Numbered from the stretch's first letter, positions 24,210 through 33,379 are shown. The stretch is DNA of 46,874 nucleotides from an uncultured Lachnospiraceae bacterium (GCA_944384295.1 CALWSU010000016.1:1-46874); one strand, 5' to 3'. Notes: generated by a model not told the origin, from the letters alone. Made by a program: numbers and translations.

Positions 24210-24283
24210 ATATCTTATGCGTCTTTGGAGATATCTTATTGCATTTTCTGAGATATCTTATTGCGTCTTCTGATATCTTATTA
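24210..24283. repeat. Four spaced ATATCTTAT repeats (about 21-nt period)
   Basis: ATATCTTAT starts at 24210, 24231, 24253 and 24273, so the units are 21, 22 and 20 nt apart, close to two DNA helical turns. The intervening words (GCGTCTT, GCATTTT, GCGTCTT) are also related. Located upstream of the antisense RNA 2 promoter. Could be a protein-binding array or a plain tandem duplication. Confidence 0.6.
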
Positions 24284-24372
24284 AAATATATGCACATTGA
24301 TATTTACATATTTTATAAAATAAAAGTGATACAAAATATGATTCTATTTTACCTATCAACGAATCACACAGA

Positions 24373-24412
24373 TTTTTTGTATCAAAAAAATACAGAAATC
24401 CATAAAAACAAC
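24373..24412 (+). pseudogene. Remnant of a third toxin 3' end
   Basis: TTTTGTATCAAAAAAATACA and the following AGAAATCCATAAAAACAACG line up with the end of toxin 2 (TTGTATCAAAACAAGAATCA, then ATAAAACAAACG) just before the same terminator. No start codon, Shine-Dalgarno or full frame remains upstream. This suggests a decayed toxin facing orphan RNA 4. Confidence 0.45.
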
Positions 24413-24492
24413 GACCGCCTAACTCACGTTAGACGGTCAACTCATAACTAATGGGACTGACCGCCTTCCTACGAGCAGCAATCCTTTTTCTT
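24402..24492 (-). ncRNA. Orphan antitoxin-type RNA 4
   Basis: Promoter on the minus strand: TTGTAA (24522-24527), 17 nt, TAAAAT (24499-24504), with the AGAAATGT element upstream as for RNAs 1 and 3. The RNA opens AAAAAGGATTGCTGCTCGTA, has GGAAGGCGGTCAGTCCC, and ends in GACCGTCTAAC/GTTAGGCGGTC with GTTGTTTTTATGG. Only a decayed toxin end faces it. The promoter begins 18 nt from the mnmG stop codon. Confidence 0.65.
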
Positions 24493-24544
24493 ATCCCTAT
24501 TTTACATCATGTTATATCATTTTACAAGACATTTCTAAAATCTA

Positions 24545-26425
24545 TCAGCCTTTTCGTTTCTGCTGTTCCATATAAATGAGCAAAACAGAAATATCCGCCG
24601 GAGAAACACCTGTAATGCGTGACGCATGTCCCACAGAACGTGGACGGATGGCATTCAATTTTTGTCTGGCTTCCAAGCGCAAGCCTTGTATATTTTCATA
24701 ATCCACATCTTCCGGCAAAAGGCGGTTTTCGAGTTTTTGGAACTGTTCCACCTGTTTCATCTGCTGACTGATATACCCCTCATACTTGATTTGAATGTTG
24801 ACCTGTTCGCGTACAGGCGCAGGCAAAGCCGGGCGGTCTGTATCCAAAGGCGCCAATTTGTCATAATCCAATTCAGGACGTTTGACCAAATCGGATAGTT
24901 TTGTACCGGATTTGAGCAATGTCGAGCCATACTGTTCCAATAATGCTTGTGTCGCTTCGGTAGGGGCAATGGTTTGGGCTTTGACACGTGCGATTTCTTC
25001 CTCTGTCAATCTTTGTTTCTCACGCAATGCCTGATAGCGTTCTTCCGAAATCAAGCCAATTTCATATCCGATAGGTGTCAAGCGCCAATCGGCATTATCT
25101 TGTCTGAGCAACAGGCGAAATTCCGCGCGGGAAGTCATCATGCGATAAGGCTCCGTGCTGCCTTTGCTAATCAAATCATCAATCAATACCCCAATATAAC
25201 CATCAGAACGACGTAAAATCAGCGGTTCTTTCCCCTGCAAATAGCGTGCTGCATTGATACCGCCAATCAAGCCTTGCGCTGCCGCTTCTTCATACCCTGA
25301 CGAACCGTTGAACTGACCAGCAGAAAACAAGCCATGATAGTTTTGAAATTCCAGAGACAATTTCAATTGTGTAGCGTCAATACAATCGTATTCTATGGCA
25401 TAGGCAAAGCGTGTGATTTCGCAATGCTCCAAGCCGGGAATGGTACGATACATAGCAATCTGCACATCTTCCGGTAAAGAAGATGACATACCTTGTATGT
25501 ACATTTCTTCTGTATTTTCGCCCTCTGGCTCTACAAAAAGCTGATGACGTTCTTTATCGGCAAAACGTACCACTTTATCCTCAATCGAAGGACAATATCG
25601 TGGACCTGTCCCTTCAATCAAACCGCCGAACAAAGGCGAACGATGCAGATTATCCCGTATGACTTGATGTGTCTTTTCATTGGTATAGGTCAAATAGCAA
25701 GGCACTTGCTCTCTTTGTATCTCCTCTGGCGTATTGGTAAACGAAAATGGTACAATATTTTCATCGCCATACTGCGGCGTCATTTTCTCAAAGTCCAAGG
25801 AATTTCGATTCATACGCGCGGGCGTACCTGTTTTAAAACGGAACAGACGAATCCCCATTTGTTTGAGGCAATCGCTCAATTTGGTTGCTGGCATCAAATT
25901 ATTGGGTCCACTTTCTGTAATGGTTTCCCCAGTCAAACAACGGCTTTTCATATAGGTGCCCATACACAACACCACCGCACGACAGCGATAAATCGCGCCG
26001 CTTGCTGTCACAACGCCTGTCACAGTATTATTTTCCATCAAAATTTCCGCAATCTCCGCTTGTTTGATTGCAAGATTGGGGGTTTGTTCCAGTACATGTT
26101 TCATATGTTCATGGTAGCGTGTTTTATCCGCCTGCGCGCGCAAAGAATACACTGCGGGACCTTTGCCAGTATTGAGCATTTTTGTCTGTATATAGGTACG
26201 GTCTATATTTTTGCCCATTTCGCCGCCCAAAGCGTCTATCTCTCGCACCAGATGCCCCTTAGAACTGCCCCCGATAGAAGGGTTGCAAGGCATCATCGCG
26301 ATACTATCCAAACTGATGGCAAACAAAACTGTCTGCATACCCAAGCGCGCAGACGCCAGCGCCGCCTCACAGCCGGCATGTCCGCCGCCAATGACAGCGA
26401 CATCTATGGTTTGTGCTTCGTACAT
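24545..26425 (-). CDS. mnmG: tRNA uridine 5-carboxymethylaminomethyl modification enzyme MnmG
   Basis: 626 aa. FAD-dependent partner of MnmE in making (c)mnm5U34 in tRNAs that read split codon boxes. The FAD-binding [10 protein letters not shown] is near residue 13, followed by [48 protein letters not shown] and a C-terminal helical domain. The frame opens 14 codons earlier, but that ATG (26467) lacks a Shine-Dalgarno while GGAG precedes ATG 26425. The chosen length equals the family norm. It follows the MATE gene by 71 nt. Confidence 0.96.
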   Translation of the reverse strand: MYEAQTIDVAVIGGGHAGCEAALASARLGMQTVLFAISLDSIAMMPCNPSIGGSSKGHLVREIDALGGEMGKNIDRTYIQTKMLNTGKGPAVYSLRAQADKTRYHEHMKHVLEQTPNLAIKQAEIAEILMENNTVTGVVTASGAIYRCRAVVLCMGTYMKSRCLTGETITESGPNNLMPATKLSDCLKQMGIRLFRFKTGTPARMNRNSLDFEKMTPQYGDENIVPFSFTNTPEEIQREQVPCYLTYTNEKTHQVIRDNLHRSPLFGGLIEGTGPRYCPSIEDKVVRFADKERHQLFVEPEGENTEEMYIQGMSSSLPEDVQIAMYRTIPGLEHCEITRFAYAIEYDCIDATQLKLSLEFQNYHGLFSAGQFNGSSGYEEAAAQGLIGGINAARYLQGKEPLILRRSDGYIGVLIDDLISKGSTEPYRMMTSRAEFRLLLRQDNADWRLTPIGYEIGLISEERYQALREKQRLTEEEIARVKAQTIAPTEATQALLEQYGSTLLKSGTKLSDLVKRPELDYDKLAPLDTDRPALPAPVREQVNIQIKYEGYISQQMKQVEQFQKLENRLLPEDVDYENIQGLRLEARQKLNAIRPRSVGHASRITGVSPADISVLLIYMEQQKRKG

Positions 26426-26496
26426 TTTGAAATCATCTCCATTCGATTTTTCGTTTGACTGTTCCATTTATTTTTTGATTGATACAATTGATGCAT

Positions 26497-27885
26497 TTAT
26501 ATCGGATTGGTAATGCTGTCTTGTTTTTGTTCCAGCCGTTGCATTGCATGGCGGAATTGGTAGGCAAACATAGCCGCCGTTGTCACCACAGCAATAAAGT
26601 CCGCCACTGGTTCGGCACAAAATACGGCTCTGTCTTTTTGTTCCAACAACATAGGCAATATATAAATCAAAGGAATCAAAAGCAACACTTTCCGAAAGAC
26701 TGCCAAAAATAAGGAAGTCTTGGCATTGCCAATGGCAATGAATGTCTGCTGACAAGCAATCTGTATGCCAAAAATCCCCGCCATTGCAAAGTAATACCGC
26801 AATGCCCATGCAGTATAGGAAAGCAACTGTGCATCATTGGTGAACATACTGGGAATCAAGCGCGGGAAAATCATACAAATTGCCCACAATGTCAAAGAAT
26901 ACAACAAACTATAGCGCAGCAAAAGCCAAAATGTTTCTTTGACACGCGCGGCATTGCCTGCGCCGAAGTTATAGCCGGTAATCGGTTGTGCGCCTTGTGC
27001 CAACCCCATCAGCGGCAGCATAGAAAACTGCATGATGCTTGTCAAAATACTCATTGCACCCACGGCAGTATCTCCGCCATAACGATACAAAGAAGAATTA
27101 AAACAAACGCTGATTGCGCTTTCTGTTGCCTGCATGATAAACGGCGAAAGCCCCAAAAGCAAACAGGGCCATACGGTAGAGAGGCGCAGTCCAAAATAAC
27201 GCGGTTCCAGTTTGAGTGTTGTTTTTTCTCCACGCAAAAACAAAATCACCCAAACAGCAGAAACGGCTTGTGACAAAATCGTTGCCAAAGCAGCGCCTTT
27301 GACGCCCATATGCAGCCCAAAAATAAAAATCGGGTCTAATACGATATTGCACGCGGCGCCAATCATGACCGTTAACATACTGGTTTTTGCGAATCCCTGC
27401 GCCGTGATAAACGCATTCATACCCAACGCAAGCTGTACAAAAATCGTACCTAATGTATAAATACGCATATAATCCATCGCAAAACCAATGGTATTTTCAC
27501 TTGCGCCAAACACAAGCAACAGCGGTTCAGCATACTGGCGGAAAAATATGGTCAATAATACCGCCACAATCAAAAGCATGATAAAACAATTGCCCATAAT
27601 CCGCGCGGCTTCTTCTTTTTCCCCACGTCCCATCATCACAGAGGCGCGCGGCGCACCGCCCATACTCACCAAAGCCGCAAAAGCGGAAATCAGCATGATA
27701 ATCGGCATACAAACACCGACCCCTGTCAAAGCCAATGCACCTGTTTCGGGAATATGTCCGATATATACACGGTCTACGACATTATACAATACATTGACCA
27801 CTTGTGCCGTAATGGCGGGAATCGCCAATTGTTTGAGCAAAGATTTTATATTTTGTGTTCCTAACATATCTTGTTGTGTCTGCAT
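26497..27885 (-). CDS. MATE-family multidrug/sodium antiporter
   Basis: 462 aa. About twelve membrane segments in two similar halves. The start KSLLKQLAIPAITAQVVNVL, then DRVYIGHIPETGALALTGVG, is typical of MATE (NorM/DinF-like) exporters, as are MGLAQGAQPITGYNFGAGNA and AVGAMSIL. It would export cationic drugs or metabolites in exchange for sodium or protons; the substrate is unknown. It is inserted between mnmE and mnmG, genes that usually touch each other. ATG 27885 has AGGA 8 nt upstream. Confidence 0.92.
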   Translation of the reverse strand: MQTQQDMLGTQNIKSLLKQLAIPAITAQVVNVLYNVVDRVYIGHIPETGALALTGVGVCMPIIMLISAFAALVSMGGAPRASVMMGRGEKEEAARIMGNCFIMLLIVAVLLTIFFRQYAEPLLLVFGASENTIGFAMDYMRIYTLGTIFVQLALGMNAFITAQGFAKTSMLTVMIGAACNIVLDPIFIFGLHMGVKGAALATILSQAVSAVWVILFLRGEKTTLKLEPRYFGLRLSTVWPCLLLGLSPFIMQATESAISVCFNSSLYRYGGDTAVGAMSILTSIMQFSMLPLMGLAQGAQPITGYNFGAGNAARVKETFWLLLRYSLLYSLTLWAICMIFPRLIPSMFTNDAQLLSYTAWALRYYFAMAGIFGIQIACQQTFIAIGNAKTSLFLAVFRKVLLLIPLIYILPMLLEQKDRAVFCAEPVADFIAVVTTAAMFAYQFRHAMQRLEQKQDSITNPI

Positions 27886-27994
27886 AACATGGTTCCTGCC
27901 TTTTCTGAGATTTTCGCCCCAGTTTCCCCTTGATTCTATGATGTTTCTATGGTGTTTCTATGGTGTCGACAAGTCAACAAACGTATTTTATTTT

Positions 27995-29383
27995 TTATTT
28001 CCCCAAACAGAATTTTGTAAAAATACGGTCTATGATTTCTTCATCTGCAACATCGCCTGTGATTTCACCCAAAGCACGGCTTGCATCTTGCAAATCCATA
28101 GAAATAAAATCTTCCGGCATACGGGTGCGTATGGTTTCCAGACAATGTGCCATAGCTTCTCTTGCAGCAAGCAATGCCGTTTTATGACGTACATTGCCCA
28201 ACAAAGCGTCTTCATCGGCTTGTACCATACCACTGAAAAACATATTTTTGATGGCGTCCATCAAAGCATCTAATCCACTGCCTTGATGCACAGAAATCGA
28301 TAAAATCTGTTCTTTTGGCACAAACTGCGACAATTCTTCTATAGAAAGTTGTTGTGCCAAATCGGATTTATTGAGCAATACGATACTATGTTTTTCTTTG
28401 ATGAAAGAAAGAATTTCTTTGTCCTCCTGTTCCAAAGGACGGGAGCTGTCCAGCATCATCAATATCAAATCTGCCTGTGCGGCATAGGCTTTTGATTTTT
28501 CCACGCCCAAACGTTCTACCTCGTCACCCGTTTGACGAATCCCTGCGGTATCCACAATTTGAATCGGGATACCATCAATCTGTATCATTTCTTCCACAGT
28601 ATCCCGTGTCGTGCCGGGGATATCTGTGACAATGGCGCGTTCTTCCTCCAACAACAAGTTCAATAAAGAAGATTTGCCGACATTGGGTTTCCCAACAATG
28701 ACCGTTTGCAAACCTTCCCGCAGTATTTTTCCGCGGTCGGCATGTGCCAGCAAAGTATCCATACGAGAAAGCAACGCCTGTGCGCCTTGTTCCATACTAT
28801 CGTAGGTTTCTTCCTCAATATCATAATCGGGATAGTCAATCACTGCTTCTATAGAAGCAATCATATCAATGAGCTGTTCCCGCATAGCACGTACTTCTTT
28901 TTTGAGTCTGCCTTCCAACTGTCCCACAGCCGCGCGGCGGGAGAGTTCTGTTTTGGACTGTATGACATCAATCACGGCTTCCGCCTGTGTCAAATCCATA
29001 CGTCCGTTTAAAAAGGCGCGTTTTGTAAATTCGCCCGGCTCCGCCAATCTTGCACCAGCGGCAAGCACTGTCTGCAAAATACGCTGTGTCACATAATACC
29101 CGCCGTGGCAATTGATTTCTACAATATCTTCTGTGGTATACGTATGCGGCGCGCGCATCACAGATACCAGCACTTCATCAATCACATCGCCGCTTTGCGG
29201 GTCAATCAGTTTGCCATATGAAATGGTATGTGTTTTCTTTTCGGTCAGCGGACGTTTGCCGCGAAAGAAAGTATCTGCCAAAGCAATACAGCCCGCGCCG
29301 CTCATACGTACGATACTGATGCCGCCGCTTCCCAAAGGTGTTGAGATTGCCGCGATGATGTCATCTAAAAAATGTTGCAGCAT
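27995..29383 (-). CDS. mnmE: tRNA modification GTPase MnmE
   Basis: 462 aa. GTPase that with MnmG modifies U34 of tRNA. The N-terminal folate-binding domain (DDIIAAISTPLGSGGISIVR) is followed by a helical domain and an inserted G domain: GKPNVGKSSLLN (about residue 229), DIPGTTRDTVEE, DTAGIRQT and LLNKSDL. The protein ends in the CLGK motif needed for catalysis. ATG 29383 is 11 nt after AAGGAG; GTG 29386 at 8 nt is an alternative. The frame extends to 29422 without support. Confidence 0.96.
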   Translation of the reverse strand: MLQHFLDDIIAAISTPLGSGGISIVRMSGAGCIALADTFFRGKRPLTEKKTHTISYGKLIDPQSGDVIDEVLVSVMRAPHTYTTEDIVEINCHGGYYVTQRILQTVLAAGARLAEPGEFTKRAFLNGRMDLTQAEAVIDVIQSKTELSRRAAVGQLEGRLKKEVRAMREQLIDMIASIEAVIDYPDYDIEEETYDSMEQGAQALLSRMDTLLAHADRGKILREGLQTVIVGKPNVGKSSLLNLLLEEERAIVTDIPGTTRDTVEEMIQIDGIPIQIVDTAGIRQTGDEVERLGVEKSKAYAAQADLILMMLDSSRPLEQEDKEILSFIKEKHSIVLLNKSDLAQQLSIEELSQFVPKEQILSISVHQGSGLDALMDAIKNMFFSGMVQADEDALLGNVRHKTALLAAREAMAHCLETIRTRMPEDFISMDLQDASRALGEITGDVADEEIIDRIFTKFCLGK

Positions 29384-29439
29384 CACAAACCATACTCCTT
29401 TCCGTATAAATACAATATACAATCTAAAAAAATGAAATC

Positions 29440-29480
29440 AGAAAAAACAAAAGGCGCCCGTACTGCTTGCCGGCCGCCTT
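29440..29480 (-). terminator. Terminator between khpB and mnmE
   Basis: On the minus strand AAGGCG and CGCCTT close a GC-rich hairpin (inner GGCC...GGGC pairs) followed by TTGTTTTTTC. It ends the rpmH-rnpA-yidD-yidC-khpB transcript, so mnmE likely has its own promoter. Confidence 0.65.
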
Positions 29481-29526
29481 CCTCACACGCTGCTTTACAC
29501 GCTACTTTTTTACTTTCGCGCAAAAT

Positions 29527-30273
29527 TTATGCTTGTGCGCTTTCATCTAAATCTTCTGTTATTTCGTTTGGTTGCGTTGAAACGGTTGTATCAAAGCGTT
29601 CGGAACGTTCCGAACGTTCTGAACGTTCTGATTTATAAGGTTTTTTGGGTTCTCTTGGCTTGAGCGCAATGACTACATTTCGGAATGGTTCTTCGCCTTC
29701 GCTGAATGTTGTCACATAACGGTCATTTTGCAATGTGGAATGTATGATTCTTCTTTCATATGGATTCATAGGTTCCAATACCACATTTTTTCTGGTGTGT
29801 TTGACTTTTTTCGCCAGATGGAATGCCAAGGTTTCTAAAGTTTCTTTTCTTCTTTGACGGTAATTTTCTGTATCCAGCATGACGCTGATATAAGACGGAC
29901 TTTGTTTATTGACCACCAGATTGACCAAATATTGCAATGCATCCAAAGTCTGTCCGCGTTTGCCAATCAAAATCCCCATATCGTCGCCTGTCAAATCGAC
30001 CAACAAATGTTTGTCTTCCATACGGGCATCAATTTTGATAATCAGCCCCATGGAAACAAAGACTTCTCTCAAGAAATTTTCCGCCACACGTTCGGGCTTA
30101 AAGTTACGTTTTACCAATACCACAGCTTCTTTGGAACCGAACATACCTAAAAATCCCCGAGAACCTTCGTCCAATACTGTGATAGTGACTTCTTCTTTCT
30201 CCGCTTTCAGTTCTGCCAAAGCGGCTGCGACTGCTTCTTCTACAGTTTTTCCACTTTTTTTGATTTCATCCAT
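29527..30273 (-). CDS. khpB: RNA-binding protein KhpB (Jag/EloR)
   Basis: 248 aa. RNA-binding regulator of cell elongation and sporulation. It has an N-terminal Jag domain (about 1-55, KSGKTVEEAVAAALAELKAE), a KH domain (about 85-150, MGILIGKRGQTLDALQYLVN) and an R3H domain (about 155-212, MNPYERRIIHSTLQ). The C-terminus is a low-complexity tail with four SER triplets from a 9-nt repeat containing GAACGTTC. The start overlaps the yidC stop by one base (TAATG), so translation is coupled. Confidence 0.93.
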   Translation of the reverse strand: MDEIKKSGKTVEEAVAAALAELKAEKEEVTITVLDEGSRGFLGMFGSKEAVVLVKRNFKPERVAENFLREVFVSMGLIIKIDARMEDKHLLVDLTGDDMGILIGKRGQTLDALQYLVNLVVNKQSPSYISVMLDTENYRQRRKETLETLAFHLAKKVKHTRKNVVLEPMNPYERRIIHSTLQNDRYVTTFSEGEEPFRNVVIALKPREPKKPYKSERSERSERSERFDTTVSTQPNEITEDLDESAQA

Positions 30274-31304
30274 TACAATGCCCCCTCTGCCAGTTTCTTT
30301 TTATAAACTTTTTGCAAAAAGAGTTGCTGTAAAATGCCGAAGATATTGCTGATGGTCCAGTATACGCCCAAACCAGCAGGCACATTGATACAGAAGAATG
30401 CCATCATAATCGGCATAAAGTACAGCATCATTTTATTCATGCTATTGGTCATAGCGGCTGCTTGGTCGTTGCCCGCCATTGCCGCTGGATTATTCAAAGT
30501 CATCATGATTTTGGATTGCAGATACGTACTCAAGCCTGCTACGATTGGCACAATCACGCTTGGGAAGCTTAAGCCGCATTTACTAACCAAAGGAATGGTC
30601 AAGAATGTTTCGATATTATCTTTCACATCTAACAAAGGCAATAACGCATTGCCGCTGTCGCCCAATGTTGCCAAAATGGTAGTCCAATCATCGGCTTTGA
30701 TATTGGCAATCAACAGCACCAAGTCATTATGCACACTCAAATCCAATGTACCCAAATTTTTGTAGCTATCCAACAATTCCTGTGCGACTGGACCAAAGGC
30801 TTCCATACGCAGGTCTGCTGGAATCTGCAAGATTGCATTGGCAATATCAGAATAATTTTGGCTGATAATATCTACATAAACATACGCATTTTGGAAAATA
30901 TAATACAATGCGTACAAAATTGGAAGCTGAATCAAAAGCGGCAGACAGCCACCCATCAAATGTACACCATTTTTTTTCTGAAAATCTTGTAATTCCAGAG
31001 CCATTCTCTGCTGAGACATGGTATCTGTTTTGTCTTTATATTTTTCCCGAATTTTATTCATTTCCGGCTGAAGCTGCTGCATCTTAAAAGAAGATTTCTG
31101 TTGACGCATCATCAGCGGGAACAGGACAAGTTTCACAATCAAAGTAAATACAATAATCGCAAAGCCCAATGCACCTGCATTGACTACATTATAAATGCCT
31201 TCAAACAAAAGATTATAGACTTTGCCCAATATTGTCGCAATGGGACCGAATATCCCCGGCTCTCTCACCATACGCACGGTTGTAGACAACAATAGAAAAT
31301 TCAC
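30273..31304 (-). CDS. yidC: Membrane protein insertase YidC
   Basis: 343 aa. Inserts and folds membrane proteins, alone or with Sec; in sporulating bacteria a homologue (SpoIIIJ) acts in forespore signalling. Core segments are FAIIVFTLIVKLVLFPLMMR with the conserved groove arginine, QLQPEMNKIREKYKDK, MGGCLPLLIQLPILYALYYI, and a final pair of helices ending VYWTISNIFGILQQLFLQKV. A hydrophilic insert (about 145-230) lies between the second and third helices. No lipobox is present. The start codon is GTG (31304), 7 nt after GGAGG. khpB overlaps its end by one base. Confidence 0.95.
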   Translation of the reverse strand: MNFLLLSTTVRMVREPGIFGPIATILGKVYNLLFEGIYNVVNAGALGFAIIVFTLIVKLVLFPLMMRQQKSSFKMQQLQPEMNKIREKYKDKTDTMSQQRMALELQDFQKKNGVHLMGGCLPLLIQLPILYALYYIFQNAYVYVDIISQNYSDIANAILQIPADLRMEAFGPVAQELLDSYKNLGTLDLSVHNDLVLLIANIKADDWTTILATLGDSGNALLPLLDVKDNIETFLTIPLVSKCGLSFPSVIVPIVAGLSTYLQSKIMMTLNNPAAMAGNDQAAAMTNSMNKMMLYFMPIMMAFFCINVPAGLGVYWTISNIFGILQQLFLQKVYKKKLAEGAL

Positions 31305-31399
31305 TTTTTTGCCTCCTTCAAACAGAAAATAGGAAAAAACTTTTTTTCAAAAAACTGCCTCTCTCTATCAAAATCCCTGTTTTTATCTGTTTGTATCTG

Positions 31400-31455
31400 T
31401 TTTATGTTTTATATTTTATTTTATATTTTTTTTATGTTTTATGATTTATGATGAT
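31400..31455. repeat. AT-only heptamer tract upstream of yidC
   Basis: Eight 7-nt units in register (TTTTATG TTTTATA, then TTTTATT, TTATATT, TTTTTTA, TGTTTTA, TGATTTA, TGATGAT) in the 232-bp yidD-yidC gap. A distant inverted repeat GGCAGTTTT/AAAACTGCC (about 31483 and 31350) brackets the tract. No firm promoter was found. Confidence 0.6.
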
Positions 31456-31536
31456 ATGTTTACATGTTTGTTTCAGAACGGCAGTTTTTCTCCAAATACA
31501 AAAAATACAAAAACAATCGTACAAATCTGTTTTTGT

Positions 31537-31758
31537 TTACGGTACGGGGTCGTAACCGCCCGGATGAAAAGGATGGCACTTCAACAAGCGCCGCAAGGCA
31601 AGGTAGCCGCCTTTGAGCGCGCCATACTTTGCGATTGCCTCATACGCATAACGCGAGCATGTCGGTGTAAAGCGACAATGCGGTCCGATATAGGGCGAAA
31701 TCCCCAATTGATACAATCGAATGAGAAATAAAAATATCTTTTTTAAAATTTGTGACAA
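31537..31758 (-). CDS. yidD: Membrane protein insertion efficiency factor YidD
   Basis: 73 aa. Small protein assisting YidC-dependent insertion. The family core is fully present: [40 protein letters not shown], and [14 protein letters not shown] with its conserved cysteines. The start codon is TTG (31758), 6 nt after the rnpA stop; AAGAGA inside the end of rnpA is the probable ribosome site. Confidence 0.93.
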   Translation of the reverse strand: MSQILKKIFLFLIRLYQLGISPYIGPHCRFTPTCSRYAYEAIAKYGALKGGYLALRRLLKCHPFHPGGYDPVP

Positions 31759-31764
31759 AGCGCG

Positions 31765-32214
31765 TCATCTCTTTTCCGGTTCTGATTTTTTCAGGTTTTT
31801 TAGGTTTTTCAGGTCTGATTGTATGGATACGGATTTTTCTAAATTGACTGATTTTACTGATTTTTCTGCATTGTCCAATTTTGCAATCATACCTGTTTTT
31901 TTCATCAAATGCAGCAGACTGTCTGCCACTTGCCAATAGGACGCGTCGGCACAAGAAACACGCGCAATCACCACCAGATCAAACCCTTGACGCAATTGCG
32001 GCTCTAAAGCGCGGTAGCTTTCGCGAATCAGGCGTGTGACATGGGAACGGACAACGCTTTTGCCGACTTTTTTGCTGACGGAAATCCCCAAATGATTTTG
32101 TGCAGTATTATTTTTGATATAATACAACACCAAATGACGGTTTGCGATAGAACGTCCTTTTTGATAGACATAGCGAAATTGAAAATTTTTTCGCAGCGAT
32201 TTTGTAAACAGCAT
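31765..32214 (-). CDS. rnpA: Ribonuclease P protein component
   Basis: 149 aa. Protein subunit of RNase P, which matures tRNA 5' ends. Motifs are SLRKNFQFRYVYQKGRSIAN, HLGISVSKKVGKSVVRSHVT and RLIRESYR (the RNR-like RNA-binding helix). It is longer than the usual 110-125 aa because of a Ser/Lys/Asn-rich C-terminal tail (NLEKSVSIQSDLKNLKNLKK) from short repeats. It lies 90 nt after rpmH in the standard order. Confidence 0.94.
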   Translation of the reverse strand: MLFTKSLRKNFQFRYVYQKGRSIANRHLVLYYIKNNTAQNHLGISVSKKVGKSVVRSHVTRLIRESYRALEPQLRQGFDLVVIARVSCADASYWQVADSLLHLMKKTGMIAKLDNAEKSVKSVNLEKSVSIQSDLKNLKNLKKSEPEKR

Positions 32215-32303
32215 ACTTCTGTCCGCTCCTCTCCGGCACCCGAAAAATTTTCAATAGGACGAACAAAAGGCCACATACAGCGGCCTTATTTACTCATCGA
32301 AAA

Positions 32304-32438
32304 TTATGCGGATAAAACTTTTCTGCCTTTTCTTCTTCTTGCAGCCAGCACTTTTCTGCCGTTTGCAGTTCTCATTCTTTTTCTGAAGCCATGTTCTCTG
32401 CTTCTCTGTCTTTTTTTCGGTTGAAATGTCATTTTCAT
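32304..32438 (-). CDS. rpmH: 50S ribosomal protein L34
   Basis: 44 aa. The sequence [18 protein letters not shown] continues [19 protein letters not shown] to the end GRKVLSA; this is L34 without ambiguity. AAGGAGG lies 10 nt before the ATG. It heads the rpmH-rnpA-yidD-yidC-khpB group, divergent from dnaA, and has a near-consensus promoter at 32498-32526. Confidence 0.97.
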   Translation of the reverse strand: MKMTFQPKKRQRSREHGFRKRMRTANGRKVLAARRRKGRKVLSA

Positions 32439-32497
32439 GTTACATGCACCTCCTTCGTACTGGGCAAACAGACTGCCCGTTTGATGACACTGCTACT

Positions 32498-32526
32498 ATT
32501 ATATTGAAAAAGCCTGCACACGTCAA
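32498..32526 (-). promoter_or_regulatory. Strong sigma-A promoter of rpmH
   Basis: On the minus strand TTGACG (32521-32526), exactly 17 nt, TATAAT (32498-32503), about 60 nt upstream of the rpmH ATG. Confidence 0.88.
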
Positions 32527-33010
32527 GAAAAAAATTCCGCCCGATACACGCTTTTCTTATGGAAAAAACAAGTGTTCTAAACAAAAGAGAGATTGCGCAC
32601 AAAACCCAAACGACACCCAGCCAGTTTTTGCCATATTTCAAAATAGATACTTTATCACAAAACACAGACAAAAAAATCAAACAGCCCCTATTTTCTTTGA
32701 CATTTTGATTGCATACAAACCGTAAAAAATCAATCTTTTTTATATTTTTTTCTGCTTTTCGCAAATATGGGACTTTTGTGGACTTTTTTTACGGTATGCT
32801 ACACTTATACAAAACACAAAATGATTTTTCAAAACTTTTCAAACGAAACCGTCAGCATGTACACCAATATGCCATTTGTCTATGCAACACTGTCTTGTCT
32901 GACAGCACGTGTTTCAAAACTATCAAAAAACAGACCATATGTATTTGGATTCTGCAATATCTGGAAGTTGGCACAGATTCCACAAAAACGCAAAAAACGG
33001 CTGATTTTGT
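32527..33010. other. Gap between rpmH promoter and oriC, no gene seen
   Basis: AT-rich sequence with short frames on both strands that lack ribosome sites and family-like sequence. A weak possible plus-strand promoter is TTGTGG ... TACACT near 32775-32804. Nothing else could be supported. Confidence 0.5.
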
Positions 33011-33014
33011 ACTT

Positions 33015-33379
33015 TTATCCACAGTTTTGGCAGAAAAAAGCCTATTTTTCTTTCTGGGCTTATATTTTGCATTGCCCTTGTGGATAACTTTTGGTATACT
33101 GGAAACAATATCAGATGCGGTTATCCACATCTTCCACGATACTATTTTTCCACTTATCCACATCTTGTGGATAAAAATGTGGATAACACCATTTTCTAGT
33201 AGGAAATCATGTGGATTTACGGCATCTTCTTCGCGCTTTTGATAGTATCTACAGACAAATTTCGATTGTGTATGATTGGTCAGATTATTTTACACAGGGC
33301 TGTGTATGATTTGATTTTTTTATGGTTCATACACAAGAAACCACAGGGTATCTGTGGAAAGATTTCTGCTTTATCCACA
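33015..33379. other. oriC: oriC, upstream DnaA-box cluster
   Basis: Seven perfect DnaA boxes lie before dnaA: TTATCCACA at 33015, 33121, 33154 and 33371; TGTGGATAA at 33079, 33166 and 33178. Three are packed within 33154-33186 in mixed orientation. This is the first half of a bipartite origin in the rpmH-dnaA gap, as in Bacillus subtilis. Confidence 0.9.
33072..33100 (+). promoter_or_regulatory. Probable dnaA promoter covered by a DnaA box
   Basis: TTGCCC (33072-33077), 17 nt, TATACT (33095-33100). A perfect DnaA box (33079-33087) lies inside the spacer, so DnaA binding should block the polymerase: autoregulation. The leader to dnaA would be about 325 nt. Confidence 0.55.

Noticed and set aside
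19781..24530. Prophage or insertion sequence carrying the toxin modules
   Set aside because: No transposase, integrase or other phage gene is present; holin-like here refers only to peptide resemblance.
29600..29640. CRISPR-like or operator array of GAACGTTC repeats
   Set aside because: The repeats are in frame, encode SER triplets at the end of KhpB, and have no unique spacers.
32709..33242. Plus-strand frames in the rpmH-dnaA gap
   Set aside because: No ribosome sites, low-complexity Phe/Lys-rich translations, and overlap with DnaA boxes and promoter.
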